Origin: Halobacillus ihumii
GTDB taxonomy: Bacteria > Bacillota > Bacilli > Bacillales > Halobacillaceae
Length of the DNA stretch: 64,000 nucleotides
Assembly (NCBI RefSeq): GCF_902726645.1
Contig: NZ_CACVAO010000001.1
Coordinates: 682,001 to 746,000 of the forward strand
Direction of reading: 5' to 3'
Made by a program: the position numbers and the translations under genes. Below the pieces are notes generated by a model. The model was not told the origin of the DNA. It saw only the letters and a program-made list of their open reading frames with translations, and made no database searches. Shown piece by piece: positions 1-8,789 of the stretch; the first letter of the stretch is position 1; each line of letters starts with the position of its first letter.

Positions 1-854
1 CCTTTCATCCCTGGCATGCCCGTTTTCGTCTTGATTGAATAACCACCAGTGTCATATGTAATCCCTTTACCAACTAGGGCCGTAACATCACCCCATTTCT
101 CCAGCCCCTGATATTTCAATACAATCATCTTCGGAGGCTCTACGGAACCCTGATTGACAGCGAGCAACGCCCCCATGCCCAGCTCTTCCATTTGATTCTT
201 ATCAAGAATTTCCACTGCAAAATCATAACTGTCAGCCATACTCACAGCATGTTTTGCCATATTGGTGGATGTCAGCATGTTGGCAGGAAGATGCACTAAA
301 TGCCTAGCTGTGTTCACACCGTGGCTGAAGGAGTATCCTTTTTCTAACGAACTTAGTAGGTCTTCCTCTTGATCATTTGAAATTAAAGTAAGTGAGTCAA
401 TCATTGATAGTTTTTTAGGTTGATCGCTTTTATAATGAACAAGTTGATAAGTCGCTGTGCCCATTGATTCAGTAATAAGTTGAGCGCAATCATTACCCTT
501 AAGGTTGTCTGATAGGAAACTATCAAGAGCTATGGACACTTCGGTGATGTTGTCAGATTGCAGCTCCTTAAATAACTTTCCAAAAGCACTCTTAAGCCGT
601 TTTCTTGTAAGTTGTTTATTGTCGCCTAACCCCAAAAAATAAATCCGCTTTAGAGGAAACTGGCCGGAAGGCAGATATTTTGAAACTTCTTTATACTCCG
701 GGGATAGATCTCCCTCCTTAGTATACACAGCAATCTGGCCGGAGGAGTGATCATCTAGTGTCTGATAAATCATTTGTTGATCAATATCTCCCTCATATAA
801 ACCGACAATAAGTGTGTGATTCTGGCTAAACAAATCTTTTTGAATGTTGAACAT
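1..854 (-). CDS. pepA: Leucyl aminopeptidase, M17 family (partial)
   Basis: Cytosolic M17 aminopeptidase that removes N-terminal residues from peptides with two bound metal ions. The visible part is the N-terminal substrate-regulating domain and the beginning of the catalytic domain; at the left edge the VGKGITYDTGG motif is seen, whose lysine is a metal/substrate ligand in this family. The later NTDAEGR motif lies outside the window, so completeness cannot be judged. ATG start with a GGAGGTG ribosome binding site 7 bases away. The gene is divergent from yuiD, the same neighbour as in B. subtilis (where it is yuiE), which supports the call. Confidence 0.93.
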   Translation of the reverse strand, partial: MFNIQKDLFSQNHTLIVGLYEGDIDQQMIYQTLDDHSSGQIAVYTKEGDLSPEYKEVSKYLPSGQFPLKRIYFLGLGDNKQLTRKRLKSAFGKLFKELQSDNITEVSIALDSFLSDNLKGNDCAQLITESMGTATYQLVHYKSDQPKKLSMIDSLTLISNDQEEDLLSSLEKGYSFSHGVNTARHLVHLPANMLTSTNMAKHAVSMADSYDFAVEILDKNQMEELGMGALLAVNQGSVEPPKMIVLKYQGLEKWGDVTALVGKGITYDTGGYSIKTKTGMPGMK

Positions 855-988
855 GGTTAACACCTCCATTGTCAGTATACTAAAAAAACTGTCAGGTTGC
901 TGCCACAACTTTTAGAAGGACTCAGGGAAGAATCATATGATACAATACATTTAAGATCTATCGAAACCTATATTCCTTTACAGGCATA

Positions 989-1492
989 ATGAAGGAAAGG
1001 ATGTCTTTTGGCCGTATGAATTTACTACAAAATTTCCCTCTTTGGGCGGCACTCGCCGCCATAATTTTTGCACAAATCATTAAGGTTCCCATTCAATTTA
1101 TCGCCTCTCGCAAATTTGATGGAGGCCTTGCGTTCAGCACTGGTGGAATGCCGAGCAGTCATTCAGCTGCTGTCACGGCTTTAGCAACGGGTGTCGGGCT
1201 CGACCAGGGTTTTGATTCCTCGATCTTCGCTGTTGCTTGTGTGTTTTCAATTATCGTCATGTTTGATTCTACAGGAGTTCGAAGGCAAACAGGTGAACAA
1301 GCTATTATGTTAAATATTTTATTAAATGATTTTCATCGTTTCGTTGGTGAAGCGAAAGAATGGGGAAATAAAGAAGAGTTTCAAAAACGTGAAGAGCTGA
1401 AAGAATTGCTGGGCCACAGGCCGATTGAGGTCTTTTTTGGAGCAATCACTGGTATTGGTTTAACCTTGGTGTTGAATGTATTAGTCTATTAA
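989..1492 (+). CDS. yuiD: YuiD, divergent PAP2 (acid phosphatase-like) membrane protein
   Basis: Small membrane protein of the divergent PAP2 family, named for a distant relation to phosphatidic acid phosphatases; its substrate is unknown. The conserved GGMPSSHSAA segment and the later TGVRRQAGEQ-like stretch (here TGVRRQTGEQ) are present, with hydrophobic segments near both ends. Start is uncertain: the ATG at 989 has no convincing ribosome site, the ATG at 1001 has a purine run (AAGGAAAGG) pressed against it, and the ATG at 1016 gives the N-terminus usual for the family (MNLLQNFPL). The gene ends in a shared terminator with yuiC. Confidence 0.85.
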   Translation: MKERMSFGRMNLLQNFPLWAALAAIIFAQIIKVPIQFIASRKFDGGLAFSTGGMPSSHSAAVTALATGVGLDQGFDSSIFAVACVFSIIVMFDSTGVRRQTGEQAIMLNILLNDFHRFVGEAKEWGNKEEFQKREELKELLGHRPIEVFFGAITGIGLTLVLNVLVY

Positions 1493-1498
1493 CGTAAA

Positions 1499-1529
1499 AA
1501 ACCGGATCCGATTTAGTCGGATCCGGTTT
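1499..1529. terminator. Bidirectional terminator between yuiD and yuiC
   Basis: A 13-base perfect stem around CCGGATCC with a TTTAG loop, with A and T runs on the two sides, sits between convergent genes. Confidence 0.88.
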
Positions 1530-1533
1530 CATT

Positions 1534-2217
1534 TTATTCGTCAAGAATCTGTGTTCTGAATACTTGCAGGGCTTCATTTTTATTAAGCTGGGTTAAATCC
1601 CTTTCTGTAAGGGTGCCATCGCCTTCTTTAATGACATACACATCGACCTTTTTCTTACCCCAGTGCTCATATACATCATCCACTGTCGGGTAATATAAAT
1701 CAATCTCGTTTCCGTTAATAGCAGAACCTTTATCTGCTACAACTCCATAGCCGTATTCAGGGATAAATAAAATCGTTCCTATTGGATATACAGATAAATC
1801 TGCAGCAATGGTAGAATATAAGTCTCTCTTTACGGTAACGCCGGAAAAAGTAATTCCGAACTGAGGATGCTCTGGTGTTTTTCCTGTTGATTCATACCCA
1901 GCTGTATAGCCTGTCGCAACTACTGTGTGACTGGGATACTGAGATAAATTTATCGCTTCCTGAAGAGAGGCAGGTGCTTCCACAGTAGAAGTTGAAACAT
2001 AGCGTTGTTGTGCCTTTTTTACATTAAGAGATTTTGTTTCAAGCCCTGTTTCTCTATCCTCAAAAGCATTAATCGTCAATGCAGAGACCTTGTCATTATT
2101 ACTAGATAACCAGTTATCTACATCTTTAAGTGTAATATTAGTAATGTTCACCCAGGTAAAATAAACAGCAGTCGCAAATATTGCTGCGAAAAAAAGAGTC
2201 CGTAAATATTTTCTCAT
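1534..2217 (-). CDS. yuiC: YuiC, 3D-domain protein (cell wall lytic-type beta barrel)
   Basis: Secreted or membrane-anchored protein with a C-terminal 3D domain, named for three conserved aspartates, related to the lytic transglycosylase MltA fold and stationary-phase survival proteins. An N-terminal hydrophobic segment (about residues 6-22) anchors or exports it. The 3D domain spans roughly residues 100-190; the aspartates fall in [18 protein letters not shown] and NEIDLYYP. I chose the ATG at 2217 over an upstream in-frame GTG because GAGGTG lies 6 bases before it. It is probably active on peptidoglycan; the direct substrate is not evident. Confidence 0.85.
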   Translation of the reverse strand: MRKYLRTLFFAAIFATAVYFTWVNITNITLKDVDNWLSSNNDKVSALTINAFEDRETGLETKSLNVKKAQQRYVSTSTVEAPASLQEAINLSQYPSHTVVATGYTAGYESTGKTPEHPQFGITFSGVTVKRDLYSTIAADLSVYPIGTILFIPEYGYGVVADKGSAINGNEIDLYYPTVDDVYEHWGKKKVDVYVIKEGDGTLTERDLTQLNKNEALQVFRTQILDE

Positions 2218-2267
2218 GATTATCACCTCACGATGTCATCATGTCCAACATTTACCTGAAATATACA

Positions 2268-2300
2268 ACACCACGGCATTCATCAAAGACGCCGTGGTGT
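2268..2300 (-). terminator. Hairpin after yuiB
   Basis: ACACCACGGC pairs perfectly with GCCGTGGTGT across a 13-base loop. The T tract on the minus strand is poor, so termination may be weak and yuiB may read through into yuiC. Confidence 0.55.
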
Positions 2301-2305
2301 GTGGA

Positions 2306-2623
2306 TTAAAACATTTGATATCCGTGTTTTCTAAGTAATTTGATAACTATACCCGCTCCAATGGTTCCAGCAAAACCGCAAAGAAGAATAGTAATATCAA
2401 CAGCTTGAAGATGAACGATTTGATCAAAAACAGTTCCAAAAGCTGCGGAAGTTTCAGTAAAATATCGACTCATTTCAAAATTATCTACGATGAGTAAGAC
2501 AATGGCAGGATATACAATGGCCATAATCCAGGAAGATCGTAAAATCATGTTAATCAAAAAAGAAATCCCAAAGAATAGTACAAAAAACAATAGCATAGAC
2601 ACAACAAACTGAACAATATTCAA
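2306..2623 (-). CDS. yuiB: YuiB family small membrane protein
   Basis: A 105-residue protein with three likely transmembrane segments (about 5-27, 33-48 and 75-97) and a short basic tail. It matches B. subtilis YuiB in size, topology and position between yuiC and yumB. No catalytic motif is visible and the function is unknown. The start is a TTG placed 7 bases after a GGGGG ribosome site; no better in-frame start exists nearby. Confidence 0.78.
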   Translation of the reverse strand: MNIVQFVVSMLLFFVLFFGISFLINMILRSSWIMAIVYPAIVLLIVDNFEMSRYFTETSAAFGTVFDQIVHLQAVDITILLCGFAGTIGAGIVIKLLRKHGYQMF

Positions 2624-2684
2624 AATAAATCCCCCTAATTAAAAGCGCAAGAGCGATCGTGCATAAAAATTATATATTCTCGCC

Positions 2685-2720
2685 TTTAAAAAAGCAAAGA
2701 CAGTTAACCTGCCTTTGCTT
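2685..2720 (-). terminator. Rho-independent terminator of yumB
   Basis: On the minus strand AAGCAAAGGCAG pairs with CTGTCTTTGCTT (one G-T pair) over a GTTAA loop, and is followed by six T. Confidence 0.87.
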
Positions 2721-2733
2721 GTATTTATCAAAC

Positions 2734-3954
2734 TTATTTAAAGAAATTAAGCTTTCCTTTTTTAAGGAGAAGTCCGATTCCGCCCAGTTTAAGGAGATAG
2801 CGATTATCAATCACTTTCTTCATTGCTGAGGCAGACCATCCAAATAACTTCTTATCGTCGAACACAACACCTATCGCATCACTGTGCCCAAGTGAAGCAA
2901 CCGTACCCTGGAGCTTAGGAGTAAACGACTCTAAATGGTTATCGCCTTGAACTAATTTCGTAAGGCTCGCTGCTGTGTGTTCAGCCATTTGAATTGCAAT
3001 TTGTGCTGTCGGAGGGTATGGACGCTCCGTTTCCTCGTTCATAATTAACGCACAGTCGCCAACGATGAAGACATCATCATAATTAGGAGCACGTAAATCA
3101 TCACGTACTGGAATACGACCACGATTTGTTTCAAAACCAGCGTCAACAATTAAGGAGTTACCTTGAACCCCTGCTGCCCATACAACCGTGTTGGTAGCAA
3201 TCTCTTCGCGCTTTTCATCTTTTTCAAATATCAGCTTATCTTCAGTGACTTCCTTGATCATCGCACCGATTTTAAATTCTACACCGCGTGCTTCAAGGGA
3301 GTTCATTGCATATTCTACTAATTCAGGATCAAAACCTGGAAGCGCAGTAGGTGCAGCTTCAACGTTGATAATACGCACATTCTCACGAGGAATATCGTAT
3401 TCCTTACAAAGTTCAGGAACCCGGTTTGCGAGCTCACCCACGAATTCAATCCCTGTAAATCCGGCGCCGCCGACAACAAGATTTAAACGCTCTTCCTTCT
3501 TGTCCGCCTCATTGTTGTACTTAGCAAAGTTGTATTCAATATGCTGACGAATAAGACGAGCACTATTAATACTGCTAATTGTAAATGCATTCTCTTTAAG
3601 ACCAGAAATTCCGAATGTTGCAGCTTCAAAGCCAAGCCCAACTACTAAATAGTCATAAGAAAGTTCACCGTTTTCCAGTGTGACTTTCTTTTCATCGGGT
3701 CTTACTTTCGTTACAGTGTCCTGAACAAAATTAATTTTGCTTGTGTCAATAAGATCGTTAATTTGGATCCTCGTCCGGTCATGGTGCAAAGTTCCAGCTG
3801 CATTTTCATGAAGCCAAGTCGTTTGATAATGATAGCTATGTTTGTTCACTAACGTAATGTTCGCATCATTTACGTTTAAGCTTTTTTGCAGCTTAACTGC
3901 TGTCATAATTCCACCGTACCCGGCTCCAATGATCACGATATTAGGATTATTCAT
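2734..3954 (-). CDS. yumB: Type II NADH dehydrogenase (NDH-2), YumB-like
   Basis: Peripheral membrane FAD enzyme that passes electrons from NADH to menaquinone without pumping protons. Two Rossmann nucleotide-binding motifs are visible: IGAGYGG near residue 9 for FAD and GGAGFTG near 162 for NADH; a VGDCA motif near residue 298 closes the FAD site. Length (406) is usual for the family. ATG with GGAAGTGAT upstream. The gene is divergent from yumC, and a TGTGA-N6-TCACA site lies about 60 bases before the start, suggesting redox or oxygen control. Bacillus genomes often carry several NDH-2 paralogues, so this need not be the main respiratory one. Confidence 0.92.
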   Translation of the reverse strand: MNNPNIVIIGAGYGGIMTAVKLQKSLNVNDANITLVNKHSYHYQTTWLHENAAGTLHHDRTRIQINDLIDTSKINFVQDTVTKVRPDEKKVTLENGELSYDYLVVGLGFEAATFGISGLKENAFTISSINSARLIRQHIEYNFAKYNNEADKKEERLNLVVGGAGFTGIEFVGELANRVPELCKEYDIPRENVRIINVEAAPTALPGFDPELVEYAMNSLEARGVEFKIGAMIKEVTEDKLIFEKDEKREEIATNTVVWAAGVQGNSLIVDAGFETNRGRIPVRDDLRAPNYDDVFIVGDCALIMNEETERPYPPTAQIAIQMAEHTAASLTKLVQGDNHLESFTPKLQGTVASLGHSDAIGVVFDDKKLFGWSASAMKKVIDNRYLLKLGGIGLLLKKGKLNFFK

Positions 3955-4269
3955 GATATCACTTCCATCTCGAATTTTTTAACCTCATAATGGCTTATTA
4001 AATATTATTCCTTTGTGACTCGTTTCACACAATCCGACATAAAAAAAAGCCCATCGATTCTTATTTAATTTTGTCATAAAATCGTAAAATGTTTTCTAAT
4101 TTTTATCTTAGACCTTTTCTTTTCTATTTTCAACCCTTGAGTAATTTTCCGAAATTTCCTAACTATTATGACTTTATAATATTGCATACAAATCAATAGA
4201 AATGCCAATAAAATTTAGTTTATGATAGAATAGAAAAAGTGTAATTTTTATCAGAAGGAGGCAAACTTA
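3955..4269. other. Divergent yumB/yumC control region
   Basis: This 315-base non-coding stretch is AT rich and separates divergent yumB and yumC. Apart from the operator-like repeat at its left end, TATAAT- and TATGAT-like hexamers occur towards yumC, but I cannot defend a matching -35 for either, so no promoter is called. Confidence 0.6.
4013..4030. promoter_or_regulatory. Candidate Rex or Fnr operator upstream of yumB
   Basis: TTGTGACTCGTTTCACAC contains a perfect TGTGA-N6-TCACA inverted repeat. That is the B. subtilis Fnr pattern and also matches most positions of the Rex pattern TTGTGAANNNNTTCACAA. It is an inference from one site. Confidence 0.45.
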
Positions 4270-5256
4270 ATGGATGATAAAGTATATGATATAACAATCA
4301 TTGGCGGAGGCCCCGTCGGTTTATTTACTGCATTCTATGGCGGCATGCGTCAAGCAAGCGTTAAGATAATAGAGAGTTTACCTCATTTGGGCGGGCAGCT
4401 TACTGCACTATACCCTGAAAAATATATATTTGATGTAGCCGGATTCCCACGCGTTCGGGCCCAGGAACTTGTTGATAATCTAGAAGAACAAGCAATGGCA
4501 TTTGATCCTGCGATTGCTTTGGATCAAGCAGTTGAAACGGTAGAACGTCTTGAAGATGGCTCCTTCAAGCTGACAACGAATTCAGAAGTACATTATACAC
4601 GTACACTGATTGTAACTGCCGGCAATGGGGCTTTCCAGCCTAGAAGACTTAAAATAGACGACACAGAACGGTTTGAGCAGACCAACTTACACTATCACGT
4701 TAATGATATGAATCATTTCACTGATAAAAATGTCATGATTTGCGGCGGCGGCGATTCAGCCGTGGACTGGGCGTTAATGCTTGAACCTGTAGCTAAACAA
4801 GTTTCATTAGTCCATCGTCGTGATAAATTCCGCGCTCACGAACACAGTGTTGAGCAGCTTATGAACTCTAGTGTCAAATTGATGACTCCCTTCACCCCTG
4901 AAAAAATGATCGGTGAAGATCGCATAAACCAGGTAGAGCTGCATGAAGTTAAAGGTGACCGCGTGGAAACAATCGATGTAGATGAAGTAGTCGTAAATTA
5001 TGGTTTTATATCATCTTTAGGCCCCATTAAAAATTGGGAGCTGGAAATTGAGAAAAATAGTATTGTTGTGAACTCTAAAATGGAAACAAATATTGAGGGG
5101 ATTTATGCGGCAGGAGATATTTGCACCTATCCAGGGAAAGTGAAACTGATTGCTTCTGGTTTTGGTGAAGGGCCGACCGCGGTAAACAATGCTAAAGCTT
5201 ATTTAGACCCGAAAGCACGGGTCCAGCCTAAACATTCTACTAGCATGTTTTCCTGA
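4270..5256 (+). CDS. yumC: Ferredoxin/flavodoxin--NADP+ reductase, thioredoxin reductase-like (YumC)
   Basis: Homodimeric FAD enzyme moving electrons between NADPH and ferredoxin or flavodoxin. It has the thioredoxin-reductase fold but lacks the redox CxxC between the domains. IGGGPVG (about residues 11-17) binds [12 protein letters not shown] (158-166) binds NADPH, and AAGDI (about 280) finishes the FAD site. Length 328 is typical of the YumC type, which is essential in B. subtilis. Start ATG has AAGGAGG 8 bases away. The electron supply fits the Fe-S assembly genes just downstream. Confidence 0.94.
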   Translation: MDDKVYDITIIGGGPVGLFTAFYGGMRQASVKIIESLPHLGGQLTALYPEKYIFDVAGFPRVRAQELVDNLEEQAMAFDPAIALDQAVETVERLEDGSFKLTTNSEVHYTRTLIVTAGNGAFQPRRLKIDDTERFEQTNLHYHVNDMNHFTDKNVMICGGGDSAVDWALMLEPVAKQVSLVHRRDKFRAHEHSVEQLMNSSVKLMTPFTPEKMIGEDRINQVELHEVKGDRVETIDVDEVVVNYGFISSLGPIKNWELEIEKNSIVVNSKMETNIEGIYAAGDICTYPGKVKLIASGFGEGPTAVNNAKAYLDPKARVQPKHSTSMFS

Positions 5257-5267
5257 AGTTTTATTAC

Positions 5268-5303
5268 AAAGGCTAGGCTCAGATACTGAGCCTAGCCTTT
5301 TTT
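5268..5303 (+). terminator. Terminator of yumC
   Basis: A 15-base perfect stem (AAAGGCTAGGCTCAG and its complement) with a 3-base loop runs into six T. Confidence 0.92.
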
Positions 5304-5307
5304 GCAT

Positions 5308-5347
5308 AAAAAATCCTTCTTCACATTCGTAGAACGTAAAGAAGGAT
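5308..5347 (-). terminator. Terminator of the SufA-like gene
   Basis: On the minus strand ATCCTTCTT and AAGAAGGAT frame a 17-base loop and are followed by TTTTTT. Confidence 0.78.
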
Positions 5348-5356
5348 CATCAGCTT

Positions 5357-5719
5357 TTAGCAATTAGGGTCCGGTGTCCCTGCATTTGTTGCTGTTTTAA
5401 AGGAAGATCCGCAGCCGCACGATACAATGGCGTTCGGATTATCGATGGTAAAACCGCCGCCCATCATGTTTTGTTTGAAGTCAATTGTTGTGCCTTCAAT
5501 GATCGGAATATCTTGATTATGGATGACGACAGGGATGCCGTCCAATACCATAGTCTTGTCTAATTCTTCATTAATTTCCTCTTCGAAGCCCATCGCATAA
5601 GACAATCCACTACAGCCTCCACCCTTTATTCCAAAACGAAGGTGTACATCGCCCGATTCTTCTTCCTTCATCATTTCTCTGATTCGATGGTTAGCTGCTT
5701 CCGTGATATTAAGAATCAT
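5357..5719 (-). CDS. sufA: A-type Fe-S carrier protein, HesB/IscA family (SufA, YutM)
   Basis: Carries iron-sulfur clusters from the SUF scaffold to apo-proteins. The three conserved cysteines are seen in GGCSGLSY (about residue 36) and in the C-terminal CGCGSSF. Length 120 matches the B. subtilis protein. It is separated from sufCDSUB, which lies about 19 kb away in this window, as is usual in Bacillaceae. A GGAGAGG ribosome site precedes the ATG. The C-terminus extends by about ten residues past the last cysteine pair, ending in another cysteine. Confidence 0.93.
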   Translation of the reverse strand: MILNITEAANHRIREMMKEEESGDVHLRFGIKGGGCSGLSYAMGFEEEINEELDKTMVLDGIPVVIHNQDIPIIEGTTIDFKQNMMGGGFTIDNPNAIVSCGCGSSFKTATNAGTPDPNC

Positions 5720-5796
5720 CTGGAGCCTCTCCTTTCATATCCTTACAACTAGTATACTAAATTAACTCAACCCTGAGCAAATATCCACTACTTTAT

Positions 5797-5830
5797 CAAA
5801 AAACCCTTTTATGAAAAAAGTCATAAAAGG
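5797..5830 (-). terminator. Terminator of yuzB
   Basis: CCTTTTATGA pairs with TCATAAAAGG over a 6-base loop; the minus strand then reads GGTTTTTT. Confidence 0.87.
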
Positions 5831-5854
5831 ATTTTCACAGTCAGCATGACACCT

Positions 5855-6091
5855 TTAAAACAGGGGATTTTCTTCCAGGTGCTGATAAATATTTTGTACT
5901 AACTCTTCAGGTGTGTCTGCCATTACGCGATCACCATTTACCAATGCATACAATCCTTGAGAGCAAATGCCGCACTGGCTAAGGCAACCGTATTCTATAA
6001 CATCAAGGTCCGGGTCTTTTTCAAGCTCTTCCATAGCTTCATCAGCCCCGCTGATTAAATTATTTACGCAAAATTCAATAATTGGATTCAT
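5855..6091 (-). CDS. yuzB: YuzB family protein (DUF1450)
   Basis: A 78-residue protein with cysteines at FCVNN near the start and in GCLSQCGIC in the middle, a pattern that suggests thiol or metal chemistry with a ferredoxin-like/thioredoxin-like fold. Function is unknown. The ATG at 6091 was preferred to an in-frame GTG nine bases upstream because GAGGTG is spaced correctly for it and the length then equals the family norm. It lies among Fe-S and thiol genes, which hints at the same field of work. Confidence 0.85.
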   Translation of the reverse strand: MNPIIEFCVNNLISGADEAMEELEKDPDLDVIEYGCLSQCGICSQGLYALVNGDRVMADTPEELVQNIYQHLEENPLF

Positions 6092-6186
6092 CCGCTTCAC
6101 CTCTTTACCCTGGATGAAACCCCACTAGAATATTATCCTACCACATTATTCAGTAAAAAGACACCCTCATACTTACTCATAAAGCC

Positions 6187-6516
6187 TTAAGAGAGTTCTT
6201 GCAATCCATGTTGCTCAAGCACGCCATAAACTGATTTTAAGCGCGGGATTCCCTCACCAGCCACTTCTCCGTTTACGATGATCAATGGATAGAAAAGCTC
6301 GTCATTTAGGATTTGCTGCACATATTCATGGTCTGTTTTATCATGGTGCTCGGAGTGGATATCCACATAAGCAAAGTCTACATGCCCTTGTCCATACTTC
6401 CGTGTAATAGCTGCTTCCAGCCATTCAAACGTTTCTTTTGATCCTGGTGCGTTGACACAGCTGGCACACCTTTCCTCTGCGCCATATACTGTTAAGTTAA
6501 TCTTTTGATTACTCAT
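6187..6516 (-). CDS. yuzD: YuzD family thioredoxin-like protein (DUF1462)
   Basis: A 109-residue protein with an early CASC motif (about residues 17-20) in the position of a thioredoxin active site, followed by an alpha/beta pattern. The YPLIIVNGEVAGEG segment resembles the cis-Pro region of the thioredoxin fold. It is the YuzD family of disulfide oxidoreductase-like proteins; no substrate is known. It is divergent from the NifU-like yutI, the same pairing as in B. subtilis. Ribosome site GGAGGGG. Confidence 0.85.
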   Translation of the reverse strand: MSNQKINLTVYGAEERCASCVNAPGSKETFEWLEAAITRKYGQGHVDFAYVDIHSEHHDKTDHEYVQQILNDELFYPLIIVNGEVAGEGIPRLKSVYGVLEQHGLQELS

Positions 6517-6682
6517 TTAAGCCCCTCCATCTCGATGTTAGTCATATACAACCATTTTACAAAAGAAGATAAAAAAGATAAAATGAAAGTAGTTCTCAAT
6601 TAAATCATATTTTGAAGAGACATCCATAGATTTTTAGTTCATTCCGTTTTATAATGATCATATTGAAAGGGGACGATCAAAC

Positions 6683-6904
6683 ATGGAAACACAAGTCCAA
6701 GAAGTACTAAATAAACTTCGCCCATTTTTACTGCGTGATGGAGGAGATGTAGAATTAGTGGACGTTGAAGATGGCATTGTCCGTCTTCGTTTAATGGGAG
6801 CATGCGGCAATTGCCCAAGTTCTACCATTACTTTAAAAGCGGGAATTGAGCGTGCACTTTCTCAAGAAATCCCTGGAATTTATGAAGTTGAACAGGTATT
6901 TTAA
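6683..6904 (+). CDS. yutI: NifU C-terminal domain protein (YutI), Fe-S scaffold
   Basis: Single NifU-C/Nfu-type domain of 73 residues that assembles or carries a 4Fe-4S cluster between two subunits. The diagnostic CGNCPSS (CxxC) is near residues 41-47, after [18 protein letters not shown] start with GAAAGGGG upstream. The last 26 bases around its stop are imperfectly repeated 61 bases further on. Confidence 0.93.
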   Translation: METQVQEVLNKLRPFLLRDGGDVELVDVEDGIVRLRLMGACGNCPSSTITLKAGIERALSQEIPGIYEVEQVF

Positions 6905-6970
6905 ATGAATTGACTGGGTCAGCTAAGGAGGATAACTACCTTTTGAAGTTGAACACCGCATTTTAATGAA
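6884..6970 (+). repeat. Imperfect direct repeat of the 3' end of yutI
   Basis: The segment that ends yutI (GAAGTTGAAC...TTTTAAATGAA) recurs as GAAGTTGAAC...TTTTAATGAA. In between is AAGGAGG, so the second copy could be read as a 7-codon TTG-initiated ORF. It looks like a local duplication beside the terminator. Confidence 0.6.
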
Positions 6971-7012
6971 GTCCGTCCATGCAAGCAGCCTGGGCGGACT
7001 TCATTATTTTTC
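6968..7012. terminator. Terminator of yutI, shared with the dehydrogenase gene
   Basis: GAAGTCCGTCC pairs with GGGCGGACTTC (one G-T) over 13 bases and is followed by ATTATTTTTC. The hairpin lies within 10 bases of the convergent gene's stop codon. Confidence 0.8.
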
Positions 7013-7977
7013 TAATCAACTGCTGTCAGCGGACATTTCCCTTCTAACACGTGGAGGGTGTTCTTAAGACTCAACTCCATCATTCTGTATCTGGTTTCGA
7101 GACTCGCTGATCCAATATGAGGCAAACAAATCACTTCTTCAAGCGTTAAAAGCGGATGATCCGCTGAAATCGGCTCCTCTTCAAATACATCAAGTCCTGC
7201 TCCCCTAATTTCACCAGACTTCACTGCCTCATAAAGAGCCATTTCATCCATCACTTTTCCTCTGGAAGCATTAATAAAAATTGCTTCAGACTTCATACTT
7301 CTAAAAACATCAGCATTAAACAAATGGTATGTTGCATTTGTCAACGGAACTAAGGAAACGACAAAGTCAGCCGTGCGGATAAGCTGGTCGAAACTGACAT
7401 AGTTAAGTCCCAATTCCTCTTCAGCTTTTTGCTTTCGGGTTCTATTATGATAGAGCACATTCATATCGAAACCATTAGCCCTTTTCGCCACAACTTCGCC
7501 TATTCGTCCCATTCCGACTATACCTATTGTCTTATGATGAATATCTGTACCCGCAAGTAACAGTGGTGACCAATGCTCCCACTTTCCTTGTTTAATTACA
7601 TCCGCTGCTTCGAGGAGTCTTCTTGCAGCTGCCATTAACAGAGCAAAAGTTAAATCAGCGGTTGTATCTGTTAAAACATCTGGTGTATTCGTAACCGTGA
7701 TGCCATTCTTTTTAGCTGCATCGATATCGATATTGTCAAAACCCACCGCTAAATTAGCGACAACCTTCAATGTTTCCGTTTGGTTCAGCAGCACCTCATC
7801 GATGGGGTCACTCAGCATCGTCACTAATCCATCTGCCTTCTTGGATTCTTCCAGCAGCTTAGGATAATCAACAGATTCTTCAGCACTGTGCCACATATCA
7901 ATGTTTAACTTTTCCCTAAAAGGAGCCACCACATCTTCCGGCAGTTTCCTCGTGATATACACGTAAGGTTTTTTCAC
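7012..7977 (-). CDS. 2-hydroxyacid dehydrogenase (glyoxylate/hydroxypyruvate reductase-like)
   Basis: NAD(P)H-dependent D-2-hydroxyacid dehydrogenase, most like glyoxylate reductases. The catalytic domain is split around a Rossmann domain with GMGRIGEVVAKR (about residues 152-163). The catalytic set is visible: Arg in NASRGKVMDE, Glu in VFEEEP, and His in LPHIGSAS near the C-terminus. Length 321 is normal. GTG start with AAGGGAGGG 5 bases before it. The exact substrate cannot be told from sequence. Confidence 0.88.
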   Translation of the reverse strand: MKKPYVYITRKLPEDVVAPFREKLNIDMWHSAEESVDYPKLLEESKKADGLVTMLSDPIDEVLLNQTETLKVVANLAVGFDNIDIDAAKKNGITVTNTPDVLTDTTADLTFALLMAAARRLLEAADVIKQGKWEHWSPLLLAGTDIHHKTIGIVGMGRIGEVVAKRANGFDMNVLYHNRTRKQKAEEELGLNYVSFDQLIRTADFVVSLVPLTNATYHLFNADVFRSMKSEAIFINASRGKVMDEMALYEAVKSGEIRGAGLDVFEEEPISADHPLLTLEEVICLPHIGSASLETRYRMMELSLKNTLHVLEGKCPLTAVD

Positions 7978-8153
7978 TACATCCCCTCCCTTTCATACAT
8001 CCTTATAGAATATATTATAAACGAAAATAAGCAGGAAAACATATGATGGAATGCCAGACAGAAATTTTTGATATAATGCAGGTATGCTTGATCATTTTTC
8101 CATAAAACAGAAACATTATGGTACGTTAACTACATGCAAGGAGGTCGATAATC

Positions 8154-8666
8154 ATGAGTGGAGAAAATCGAACAATGTCTGTATTAGAGAAAAAAGCAAG
8201 AGAATGGTTGATTGAAAGAGGTGTAACCGTAGACGATATGGCCGAACTCGTCCATTACCTTCAATCGAAATACCATCCAAAGCTAACCATGGAGGAGTGT
8301 AGGTTTAACGTAAATCAAGTACTTAAAAAACGCGAAGTACAAAATGCGATCGTCACCGGGATCCAGCTTGATGTGCTCGCTGAACAAAAAAAGCTTGAGG
8401 AACCGCTTCAATCCACCATTGAAGTGGATGAAGGATTATATGGAGTGGATGAAATCATTGCCTTTTCTATTGTAAATGTTTATGGATCCATTGGTTTCAC
8501 AAATTACGGGTATATAGATAAACAGAAACCTGGCATCCTTAAGGCACTCAATGATAAATCTTCCGGGGCATGTCATACATTCTTAGACGACATCGTCGGA
8601 GCCATTGCAGCGGCTGCTTCAAGCAGACTCGCTCACAGTGCAGTTGGCGAGGCAGAAGAAGAATAA
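8154..8666 (+). CDS. yutG: YutG, phosphatidylglycerophosphatase A-related protein
   Basis: About the last 90 residues resemble PgpA phosphatases: GSIGFTNYGYIDKQKPGIL and FLDDIVGAIAAAASSRLAH carry the conserved pattern including DD. In contrast to Gram-negative PgpA it lacks obvious transmembrane helices and has its own helical N-terminal part (about residues 8-80). It may act in phospholipid metabolism; that is family inference only. Strong AAGGAGG ribosome site. Followed by its own terminator. Confidence 0.8.
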   Translation: MSGENRTMSVLEKKAREWLIERGVTVDDMAELVHYLQSKYHPKLTMEECRFNVNQVLKKREVQNAIVTGIQLDVLAEQKKLEEPLQSTIEVDEGLYGVDEIIAFSIVNVYGSIGFTNYGYIDKQKPGILKALNDKSSGACHTFLDDIVGAIAAAASSRLAHSAVGEAEEE

Positions 8667-8682
8667 GAAAAGTAAGAAGAGA

Positions 8683-8709
8683 AAGTCACGCTCCGCGCGT
8701 GGCTTTTTT
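8683..8709 (+). terminator. Terminator of yutG
   Basis: AAGTCACGC pairs with GCGTGGCTT (one G-T) over TCCGC and runs into TTTTTT. Confidence 0.85.
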
Positions 8710-8789
8710 AATAATTTTCTGAAACCTTAGACCTTTTTATTCGTAATATAGAATATAGTAGTTATAATGACTTTGAAAGGGATGGGGTT

